This document shows, piece after piece, positions 7,187-12,848 of a DNA stretch of 13,397 nt. How positions within the stretch are numbered: the stretch's first letter is position 1; the number at the start of each line of letters is the position of its first letter. Under the pieces are notes generated by a model, which made no database searches, had not been told where the DNA came from, and was given only the letters and a program-made list of their open reading frames with translations. The DNA comes from Treponema sp. (lineage in GTDB: Bacteria; Spirochaetota; Spirochaetia; Treponematales; Breznakiellaceae), in contig JAISOQ010000066.1 of assembly GCA_031275515.1 (NCBI GenBank), positions 1 through 13,397 of the forward strand, written 5' to 3'. The position numbers and the translations under genes are program-made.

Positions 7187-8491
7187 TTAAAAACAGCTGG
7201 CAATAGCCGCCTCCAAAGCATCAAGGTTAGGTTTGATTACCGCCAGGGGGTCCGCTTTTTCCCGGAGCATAGCCAGCCGCTGGGGGAGATCGATAGTCTG
7301 ACCGATGGCCTGCCTCACCGTAGCCGCTTCCTTCGCGGGATGGCCCGTGGCGATGATGACCACATGGCTGTCGGGATCAAAGGCGGACGAGACCCGTTGG
7401 GCCGCCTCATACGCCACTGCCGCATGAGGATCAAGGATAATCCCATACCGTTTCCAAAACAGTTCCAGGGCCTTCAAGGTTTCATCGTTATCTATGGCGG
7501 CGGGAAAAACCATGTTCCGCATAACCGCAGGCGCTTCTTCGTAAAACGAAGCCAGCCGCTCATAGTTTGAAGGATGGCCCACATCCAGCGCCGGAGAATT
7601 GGTGGTTTTCACCGGATGAGGCATAAACTGCTGTCCCTTGATAAAATCACCGAAGGCGTTGTTGGCGTTCATGGCGGCGATAAAGCCGTTTACCGGCATC
7701 CCAAATTTCCAGGCGTAAAGCCCTGCGATCAGGTTGCCGAAGTTCCCCGAGGGGACGCTGAACAACAGGTCTCCGTTCAAATACTTCTTTATCTTGATAA
7801 AGGCGTATAGGAAATAAAACGACTGAGGCAAAAGACGCCCTGCGTTGATGGCATTGGCGCTGGTGATACCATACCGATCCGCATAAGGCCGGTCCCGGAT
7901 GATTTCGTTGACCATCCACTGACATTCGTCGAAAGACCCTTCAACCTGAATGGGGATGATGTTGCCGCCGTTGGGAACATAGGCAGCCGGATCAAGCCCC
8001 TGGATGGCGCCGGAAGGGTAAAGTATTACCGCGGTGATGTTTTGGCGGTTACGAAAGGCATTGGCAATACTCACCCCCGTATCCCCCCGTGTGGCGGAGA
8101 TGATCATAGCCGGGCCGTTGTTTTTGAGAAGCTCTTCCATAACCGCCGCAAGAAAGGCTATGCCGAAATCCTTAAAGGTTCCCGTGGGACCGTTGTAGAG
8201 GGTTAAAAGGGAGAATCTTTCGTCAAGCCGCCGTAATTCAGGCTCAAAGTCAAAGGCGCTTTCCGCAACCCTGGCTGCGGAAAAAGGATTCAGTTCGCCC
8301 TGGAGCAGGCTGGGAGTAACCGTAGCTGCCAGTTCGGGATAGGTCGTTTCGGTATCCATATAGAGAAAATATTGCCGCATGTCCATGACCGAAGCGGGCA
8401 CATAAAGCCCCCCATCCAAGGGCAGGCAATGCAAGACAGCTTCTTTAAATGAGACCGGAGCTTCATTGGACTTAGTGGATCTGAAGTACAT
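7187..8491 (-). CDS. thrC: Threonine synthase
   Basis: The 434-aa PLP enzyme converts O-phosphohomoserine to threonine and phosphate, the last step of threonine synthesis in the cytoplasm. The PLP lysine is K107 in GPTGTFKDFG (101-110). Other family motifs are SATRGDTGVS (132-141), which binds the cofactor phosphate, and SVPSGNFGN (245-253). Size and N-terminus (MYFRSTKSNEAPVSFKEAV) match the E. coli-type enzymes. I chose the ATG at 8491, with GAGG 6 bases upstream, over a TTG at 8503 that would add four residues and place the Shine-Dalgarno inside the gene. It is the first gene of a minus-strand pair with mscS. The other threonine genes are not in this window. Confidence 0.96.
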   Translation of the reverse strand: MYFRSTKSNEAPVSFKEAVLHCLPLDGGLYVPASVMDMRQYFLYMDTETTYPELAATVTPSLLQGELNPFSAARVAESAFDFEPELRRLDERFSLLTLYNGPTGTFKDFGIAFLAAVMEELLKNNGPAMIISATRGDTGVSIANAFRNRQNITAVILYPSGAIQGLDPAAYVPNGGNIIPIQVEGSFDECQWMVNEIIRDRPYADRYGITSANAINAGRLLPQSFYFLYAFIKIKKYLNGDLLFSVPSGNFGNLIAGLYAWKFGMPVNGFIAAMNANNAFGDFIKGQQFMPHPVKTTNSPALDVGHPSNYERLASFYEEAPAVMRNMVFPAAIDNDETLKALELFWKRYGIILDPHAAVAYEAAQRVSSAFDPDSHVVIIATGHPAKEAATVRQAIGQTIDLPQRLAMLREKADPLAVIKPNLDALEAAIASCF

Positions 8492-8532
8492 GGATATCCT
8501 CAATAAACAAAGGAACCAGGGCCGTCTTTTTT

Positions 8533-8559
8533 ATCATACCGATCTTTCCTCAGCTTCAA
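8533..8559 (-). promoter_or_regulatory. Possible thrC promoter
   Basis: On the minus strand TTGAAG (8559-8554) and TATGAT (8538-8533) resemble -35 and -10 boxes, and lie about 40-70 bases ahead of the thrC start. The spacer is only 15 bases, shorter than optimal, so this is tentative. The -35 box overlaps one arm of the CTTCAAG inverted repeat. Confidence 0.3.
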
Positions 8560-8576
8560 GAGCCTGCGGCCCTTGA

Positions 8577-8636
8577 AGTTTTATCGAACTTTCGGTTCAC
8601 GGCTTTCAGCCTGCGAACCGAAAGTTCGATAAAACT
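8577..8636. repeat. Perfect 22-bp inverted repeat (hairpin)
   Basis: The arms 8577-8598 and 8615-8636 are exact reverse complements over all 22 bases (left arm begins AGTTTTATCG, right arm ends CGATAAAACT). The 16-base loop itself contains GGCT-TTC-AGCC. No T-run follows on either strand, so it is not a typical intrinsic terminator. It is flanked on the left by a further CTTCAAG/CTTGAAG pair sharing two bases with the left arm. It may be a dispersed genomic palindrome or a cruciform site. Confidence 0.9.
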
Positions 8637-8828
8637 GCGAATTTTAAGGCTGCTTATCCAAAACTGAAGCTTTGAGCAAGCCTATCATTATGAATAGTTT
8701 ACTCTGAAAACAAAAAAGCGACAAGAGCGGCGGCGGAGATATGGCTGCGGCCTTTTATCTTGCAGTAAGGGTCAATTTATAGTAACGAGGGTTCGATGAA
8801 ATCTAAATATCCGCAAATTATTCGGATA

Positions 8829-8906
8829 AATTCGTGAAATTGCAGACTGAAGTCTGGCGGACTAAAATCCGGCGGACTTTTTTCTCTTCGCCGGACTCAC
8901 GTTATA
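8829..8906 (-). repeat. Composite structured repeat, modules A and B
   Basis: Read on the minus strand, 8906-8859 is a 48-base module A: TATAACGTGAGT, a stem GTCCGGCG/CGCCGGAT with an A-rich 14-base loop, ending GGATTTTAGTCC. After two bases comes the 28-base module B (8856-8829): CAGACTTCAGTCTG followed by CAATTTCACGAATT. Module A has a copy in opposite orientation at 9469-9516 (41 of 48 bases identical). Module B has a copy at 10928-10955 (22 of 28). Both pairs show stem-preserving changes. Confidence 0.75.
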
Positions 8907-8999
8907 GCAGTATATTACAGTCAATAACCTTGCGGCGGGCAAGCAGGGCGAGCGGCTCAGACGGCTTTTTGAGGGAATATCAGGGAGGATTAGATAACC

Positions 9000-9464
9000 A
9001 TGAAAGACGCAGGTTATTGGATAGAAAAACTTGAACTCAGGCCCCACCCCGAAGGGGGCTGGTACCGGGAACTCTGGGGGGCGGATCTTACCATACCGGC
9101 AAGCGCCCTTCCTCCTCAATACACCGGCGGACGGTCCGCCTGTACCCTCATCCACTATCTTCTTGAGGCCGGAGGCCGTTCCGTCTGGCACCGGGTTAAG
9201 TCTGCGGAAATCTGGCTCTGGCACGCCGGCGGCGCCTTGGAACTGCGTCTGGGCGGCAGGGGCAATGCGCCGGAGACGGTTGATGTTTCGCCGGCTATGG
9301 CCAGGCATTACCGCCTTGGGCCGGATCCGGACAAGGGAGAAACCTTCTATGGGGTGGTCCCTCCTGACGTATGGCAGACTGCGGAAGTCCGGGAAGGCCC
9401 CTATGTCCTGGTGTCCTGCGCGGTTTCTCCGGGTTTTCACTGGGATGATTTTTCCCGCGATTAA
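9000..9464 (+). CDS. DUF985 / cupin_5 family protein
   Basis: The 154-aa protein matches the DUF985 (cupin_5) family of small beta-barrel proteins. Diagnostic motifs in order are LRPHPEGGWYRE (13-24), the strand SACTLIHYLLEAG (46-58), SVWHRVKSAEIW (61-72), VPPDVWQTAEV (120-130) and the C-terminal VSCAVSPGFHWDDF (138-151). Length is normal for the family. The biochemical role is not established; the cupin fold suggests a metal- or sugar-nucleotide-binding pocket. The ATG at 9000 is the natural start, with GGAGG 11 bases upstream, slightly far. The gene stands alone: divergent from thrC, convergent with the Rpn gene, and flanked on both sides by inverted copies of the same 48-base repeat. Confidence 0.9.
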   Translation: MKDAGYWIEKLELRPHPEGGWYRELWGADLTIPASALPPQYTGGRSACTLIHYLLEAGGRSVWHRVKSAEIWLWHAGGALELRLGGRGNAPETVDVSPAMARHYRLGPDPDKGETFYGVVPPDVWQTAEVREGPYVLVSCAVSPGFHWDDFSRD

Positions 9465-9468
9465 ACAT

Positions 9469-9516
9469 TACAACGTGAGTGCGACGACGAGAAAAAAGCC
9501 CGTCGGACTTTAGTCC
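9469..9516 (+). repeat. Module A repeat, second copy, after the cupin gene
   Basis: This 48-base element begins 4 bases after the cupin stop: TACAACGTGAGT, a stem GTGCGACG/CGTCGGAC around an A-rich 14-base loop, ending GGACTTTAGTCC. It is 41/48 identical to 8859-8906 in the opposite orientation. In the stem, one G-C pair of the first copy is A-T here, a G-T wobble becomes G-C, and one C-G pair becomes a G-G mismatch. The remaining 185 bases up to the Rpn gene hold two weak open frames that I do not accept as genes. Confidence 0.75.
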
Positions 9517-9701
9517 TTGTGCGTTTACGCAAAAAGGGGGCTGGAACTCTTTGTCGTGCTGCATATCGAAAACGAGGCAGGAAAAAGGAAGCCGCCGGAC
9601 AGGAGATATACTTTTCCAGCAGCCAAAGGCCCGCGGAGTTTTCGCTGCAAATCCCGGCTTTATCTCCCCCGATTCCCGGTTGAACCGGAACCCGCAGACA
9701 C

Positions 9702-10709
9702 CTAAAGCCGCTCTATTTCTTCAAAGGAAAGCCCAAAACCTGCGGCAATGATGTCAGGTGAAACCCCCATCTGTTTTTGCCGCCGGGCGCCTTCCTGTTT
9801 TTCCTGCCAGGCCCTTTCCTGTTCCTGCCGGACCTTCTCCCGTTCCTGCCGGACCACCCTTTCCCATTCCTGCCGGGCCTTTTCCCGCTCCTGCCGGACC
9901 GCCTGCCTCTTATCCGCCAGTACGCTCTCTACCAATGCGTCAAACATCGTCCTATACTCCTTCCGCTTTATCAGATCCGTTACCGCCCCTATCCCCTCTC
10001 CAGTCACTTCCAGCCGATCCAACAGCACTGTTATCACATCTGTCATTAGTCTACTCAGATTTTCCGGGACCTTCAACCGTATTTGTTCCAGGTAATTTTG
10101 CGGCAGCTTTTTCAGCAGCCCCAGCCCTTCCTTTGTCTCCAGTTTGTCTATGAGCATGATGAAGGACAGGGCATCGCAAAACTCTATAAGGTCTTCACGG
10201 CGGTATTTGTTCAGTTCTACCAGTTCGTATTCAAACGCCGGGATGTGCTTCCCAAAGACATCCGCCAGAGCCGTCCGGTCCCGGAAGTTCCGCAGGGCTG
10301 TCCATCTGTCAGGGCCGTCGTAGAATACGATAGGGAGTACCGGGGGATACAGGAAGTCTTTTGTCAAAGGGGCGTTCCTGTTTTTCTGTTCCTTTTCGTA
10401 ATTGTCCAGAACCAGACAGATGTACTGGAGCATCTTGAAGGGAGTGCGGAAGTTGACTTTTGACTCGTGTTCCACGATGGCGATGACGAAAAGGGGATTG
10501 TCCCCGTTAAGGCGGATACGTTTGACGGTATCCGAATCCCTGGCATTCTGGTTGAGAGGGAGAAAACGTTCGCTTAAATCCTCAATATCGTCGGGGTTGA
10601 CGGATTTGAGGATGCCGACAGGGATAAAATCTCTGAGGAATTCAGCGAAGAGCTGGTGGTTGCCCAGGATGAGTTTAAAGCTGTTATCTTTAGAGTGACG
10701 GATTGCCAT
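9702..10709 (-). CDS. Rpn family recombination-promoting nuclease / putative transposase
   Basis: The 335-aa protein belongs to the Rpn (YhgA-like, PD-(D/E)XK) family, homologous to E. coli RpnA nuclease. The family core occupies about 1-190. LFVIAIVEHESKVNFRTPFK (73-92) corresponds to the catalytic EHQS-type strand, and PPVLPIVFYDGPDRW (122-136) is the usual second landmark. Residues about 264-312 are a charged coiled-coil tail built of 7-8-residue units beginning RQE or WQE. The C-terminus MGVSPDIIAAGFGLSFEEIERL is the short helical motif often ending these proteins. The ATG at 10709 has AGGAGG 6 bases upstream. The gene looks intact. No terminal inverted repeats are visible, so there is no evidence here that it moves as an element. 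Confidence 0.92.
   Translation of the reverse strand: MAIRHSKDNSFKLILGNHQLFAEFLRDFIPVGILKSVNPDDIEDLSERFLPLNQNARDSDTVKRIRLNGDNPLFVIAIVEHESKVNFRTPFKMLQYICLVLDNYEKEQKNRNAPLTKDFLYPPVLPIVFYDGPDRWTALRNFRDRTALADVFGKHIPAFEYELVELNKYRREDLIEFCDALSFIMLIDKLETKEGLGLLKKLPQNYLEQIRLKVPENLSRLMTDVITVLLDRLEVTGEGIGAVTDLIKRKEYRTMFDALVESVLADKRQAVRQEREKARQEWERVVRQEREKVRQEQERAWQEKQEGARRQKQMGVSPDIIAAGFGLSFEEIERL
9801..9896. repeat. 21-24 bp tandem repeat encoding the Rpn coiled-coil tail
   Basis: The motif TTCCTGCC (CTCCTGCC in the last unit) recurs at 9801, 9822, 9843, 9867 and 9888, giving spacings of 21, 21, 24 and 21 bases. In protein terms this is a degenerate heptad (RQEREKA, RQEWERVV, RQEREKV, RQEQERA). All steps are multiples of three, so unit gain or loss would keep the reading frame. 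Confidence 0.8.
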
Positions 10710-10927
10710 AAAGAGCCTCCTGGTATATATATGGCTCGGTCCTGCGCCGCGCTTTGATTTTGGAGGAAAAAAAATAAATTTTTTTCCGGGGTAGGAATAA
10801 ATCCCCGGCGGCTGTTATCATGCCCCCGGCAAGATCAACGCAGTATAGAAATGAATTCAGACAATGTTACCTGTCCGGCTATAAATAGGGTTAGAATTAT
10901 TTCGTCAACTCTTTAAGTAAACGTACA

Positions 10928-10955
10928 TGGACTTTAGTCCGAAATTACACGAATT
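10928..10955 (+). repeat. Module B repeat, second copy
   Basis: TGGACTTTAGTCCG followed by AAATTACACGAATT matches the minus-strand sequence at 8856-8829 in 22 of 28 bases. The short stem is kept: A2-T13 in the first copy is G2-C13 here, and C1-G14 is T1-G14. Module A is not found beside this copy. Confidence 0.65.
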
Positions 10956-11137
10956 CCCGGACAAAACCCCATCAAGCGAAAAAGGCATTGATTTTCCCGG
11001 CAAGTCCGGGTAAGCTATAAACACGATGGACAGGGAAACCGGACGCGCCGCAGCGAGGTATGCGTAAAAAGGCGCGCACGTCACCACTCTGGCATCATAA
11101 TGCCCTTTAGACAAGGAAAGGAACGGTAATAGACCTG

Positions 11138-11166
11138 TTATGCTTTATCCTCTGGTTCTGTATAAT
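11138..11166 (+). promoter_or_regulatory. Candidate promoter of the P13-fusion operon
   Basis: TATAAT at 11161-11166 is a perfect -10 box. The hexamer 17 bases upstream (TTATGC, 11138-11143) is a poor -35, so an activator or another sigma factor may be needed. The expected start, 6-8 bases after the -10, falls at the first base of the C tract (11174). No better promoter is visible between here and the gene at 11472. Confidence 0.5.
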
Positions 11167-11173
11167 GCAATGA

Positions 11174-11193
11174 CCCCCCCCCCCCCCCCCCCC
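11174..11193. repeat. Pure 20-base C tract
   Basis: Twenty consecutive C follow AATGCAATGA and precede ATCTAATTTTTTC. Homopolymers of this length are prone to slippage during replication and transcription. In Treponema pallidum, poly-G tracts near tpr and TP0126 promoters vary in length and change expression. Here the tract sits just after the -10 box, not before the promoter. Confidence 0.85.
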
Positions 11194-11342
11194 ATCTAAT
11201 TTTTTCAAAAAACAGAAAAAGACGCTGATTTTTCAGCCCCTGCAAAGAGCCTGTTTACTCATATCTGCCATCATCTTTCAGTTTTTAACATTTCCAGGTG
11301 TTTACGGACCGCGTTTAAGCCGTCCGTTCCGGGAGAATTGTA

Positions 11343-11399
11343 ATGGGAGACAAGGGGCCTCGGGGCGCTGCCGTGATACCTGCGCCGGGTTCGTACTGA
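11343..11399 (+). CDS. Putative 18-aa leader peptide
   Basis: ATG at 11343 opens an 18-codon frame (MGDKGPRGAAVIPAPGSY) ending with TGA at 11397-11399. GGGAG lies 7 bases upstream of the ATG, a plausible ribosome site. The stop is 6 bases before the terminator stem at 11406, the usual geometry of a translated attenuator. The peptide is Gly/Pro/Ala-rich but has no run of a single regulatory amino acid. It may be a chance frame; no homology is claimed. Confidence 0.35.
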   Translation: MGDKGPRGAAVIPAPGSY

Positions 11400-11405
11400 G
11401 ATCTT

Positions 11406-11451
11406 CTCTAAAAAATGCCGGAGCGGGGCTTCGGGGTTTAGAGTTTTTTTT
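11406..11451 (+). terminator. Intrinsic terminator / attenuator ahead of the P13-fusion gene
   Basis: An outer stem CTCTAAA (11406-11412) / TTTAGAG (11437-11443) encloses an inner stem CCGGAGC (11418-11424) / GCTTCGG (11428-11434) with a GGG loop and one G-T pair. Eight T follow at once (11444-11451). This is a good plus-strand intrinsic terminator. It lies only 20 bases before the ATG at 11472, with no room for a promoter in between, so the gene must be transcribed by read-through. Alternatively it ends a short upstream RNA. Confidence 0.75.
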
Positions 11452-11471
11452 ATCCTAATGGAGGGTGTTTT

Positions 11472-12848
11472 ATGAAAAGAAAAATGCTGATATTTTTATT
11501 TGCAGCGGTATTTGCCGGCGCAGCCACGGCAAAGGATACTCTTGCGGTTTTGCCCTTTACCGGCGGCAGTACACGGGATGAAGGCGAAACCATCGCGGAA
11601 TTGTTCTCCTTTAGCACGGAGTTGAACGAGGTCTTTGCTCCCATACCCCGTACCAGTATCACCCGGGCTATCAGCAATGAGCAAAAGTTCCAGACAGTTG
11701 CGGGTATGACCGATCCGGACACCATAGCCGCCCTCGGCAAGCAGCTCGGCGCTAAGTATGTAGTCGCCGGGAACATAGCGAAGCTGGGAAATAATAATCT
11801 GCTGATTATTTCAATCCGCAAGATAGACGATCTGCGGCAGATAGCGGGGGATATTCAGACCTATACCAAAATCGAGGACATTCAGGACAAACTGCCTGAT
11901 ATGGCGCGGAATATTATCAGGGCGACGCAGTCCGACTCGTCCAAGCTCGAAAAACTGGCGGTGGTCCCGGTTGAACTGGGCGGCAATATTGATGCCGATG
12001 TTGCGGACACGCTGGCGCAGATCCTTTCCATCAATATTGTCAAGAGCGGCAGCTATGCGGTGTATCCCCGCACGGTGACGCTGGAGCAGGTGCAGGAGGA
12101 ATACAAAACCCAGTTAAGCGGTTCAACGGCGGATGAAAGTATCGTTGATATAGGCAAGGGAGATAATCCAACCCTTGTTCTATCGGTGGTGGCCCGGCGG
12201 CTGGGCGCCCGGAACATGTTTAACGCTTCCATTATCAACCTTGAATCGGGCGTTCAGTTGATTGGGCGGTCGGTGAATTACAATACCCTGGATGACGGGA
12301 TAAGGGTAATGGAAAACCTTTCCCAGGAATTAACCGGCGTTTCGGGAGTTTCCGGCAATGATCTGGACGCAGTCAGGAACAGGGCGGCAGCGGCGGCTGG
12401 CAATAGAACACGGCAGCCTGCTGTCGAGGACTCCACCCCCAAAGAACAACCCGCCGGCAGGGAACAGACGGTCAAAAAGTCCGGCGGGAACACTTTTGGT
12501 TACGGCATGTTGAACCTGGCGGCAGGGCTTGGTTCTTTTGTTCAGGGAGACTGGGGCGGCGGTTTAACCTGTGTCTTAGGGTACAGCGCGGCGGCGGGGT
12601 TAATCCTGTGGGATGTGTTAGCCTTTTCCTACGAAGATGATCTTGCGGGCATTCCGGGCGCTGTCGGCTTTGGGGTTGCGGGCGTTACGGCTCTGATTGG
12701 GTTTATCCGTCCCGCGGTGTTCAAGAAAAACCATACCCTTGCCGGAATTATGGATCGGATAAACATTGCGGTTGTACCGGGGAATGAAGGCGGGGAAACG
12801 GTGCGGCTGTCATACTCGCTGAATTTTGAAAAAGGGGTAAAAAAATGA
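11472..12848 (+). CDS. LpoB/CsgG-like tandem domains fused to a P13-type porin domain
   Basis: The 458-aa protein starts with a signal peptide (KRK then hydrophobic 5-19, cleavage likely after ATA-20; no lipobox cysteine). Two related modules follow: about 22-152, with DTLAVLPF and LGAKYVVAGNI, and about 160-288, with EKLAVVPV and LGARNMFNASI. Both resemble the LpoB/CsgG/TolB-N fold. A Gln/Pro/Lys-rich linker (about 300-337) leads to a hydrophobic C-terminal domain (338-455) resembling the spirochaete P13 porin family: FGYGMLNLAAGLGSFVQGD, a Gly/Ala-rich helix, then DDLAGIPGAVGFGVAGVTAL. The ATG at 11472 has GGAGG at 7 bases. Its stop overlaps the next gene by 4 bases (ATGA). It is probably an outer-membrane protein with a periplasmic portion. 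Expression is likely gated by the leader described separately. Confidence 0.85.
   Translation: MKRKMLIFLFAAVFAGAATAKDTLAVLPFTGGSTRDEGETIAELFSFSTELNEVFAPIPRTSITRAISNEQKFQTVAGMTDPDTIAALGKQLGAKYVVAGNIAKLGNNNLLIISIRKIDDLRQIAGDIQTYTKIEDIQDKLPDMARNIIRATQSDSSKLEKLAVVPVELGGNIDADVADTLAQILSINIVKSGSYAVYPRTVTLEQVQEEYKTQLSGSTADESIVDIGKGDNPTLVLSVVARRLGARNMFNASIINLESGVQLIGRSVNYNTLDDGIRVMENLSQELTGVSGVSGNDLDAVRNRAAAAAGNRTRQPAVEDSTPKEQPAGREQTVKKSGGNTFGYGMLNLAAGLGSFVQGDWGGGLTCVLGYSAAAGLILWDVLAFSYEDDLAGIPGAVGFGVAGVTALIGFIRPAVFKKNHTLAGIMDRINIAVVPGNEGGETVRLSYSLNFEKGVKK

Larger units (their letters stand above)
8492..8999. other. Divergent intergenic region with hairpin and repeats
   Basis: This 508-base gap lies between divergent thrC (minus) and the cupin gene (plus). 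It holds a short inverted repeat CTTCAAG/CTTGAAG (8554-8560/8572-8578), a perfect 22-bp hairpin (8577-8636), a small ATCCG/CGGAT hairpin near 8812-8828, and the composite structured repeat 8829-8906. I find no credible gene. No clear promoter for the cupin gene was found. Confidence 0.6.
10710..11471. other. Divergent intergenic region, 762 bases
   Basis: This gap separates the Rpn gene (minus) from the P13-fusion gene (plus). From left to right it holds A- and T-runs at 10768-10785, a CCGGGG/CCCCGG hairpin (10786-10791/10803-10808), a module B repeat (10928-10955), a CCCGGAC/GTCCGGG inverted repeat (10956-10962/11004-11010), and then the structured leader of the plus-strand operon (11138-11471). 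I see no tRNA or standard small RNA. A 69-codon minus frame at 10905-11114 is not accepted as a gene. Confidence 0.5.

Noticed and set aside
8862..9440. 192-codon minus-strand frame opposite the cupin gene
   Set aside because: The plus-strand cupin has clear family motifs; the minus frame is Arg/Pro-rich and ends inside repeat DNA.
9660..9701. Terminator just after the Rpn gene (TTCCCGGTTGAACCGGAA)
   Set aside because: The symmetric stem has a 2-base loop and a bulge, and no T-run follows on the minus strand.
9479..9751. Two overlapping plus frames between the cupin and Rpn genes
   Set aside because: They begin inside the repeat element, look low in complexity, lack clear ribosome sites, and one runs into the Rpn coding region on the opposite strand.
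9702..10709. Treating the Rpn gene as a complete mobile element
   Set aside because: No terminal inverted repeats or target duplications were found around it; the name of the family is not proof of transposition.
10905..11114. 69-codon minus frame in the large gap
   Set aside because: It crosses the module B repeat and two inverted repeats and has no recognised motif; most likely chance.
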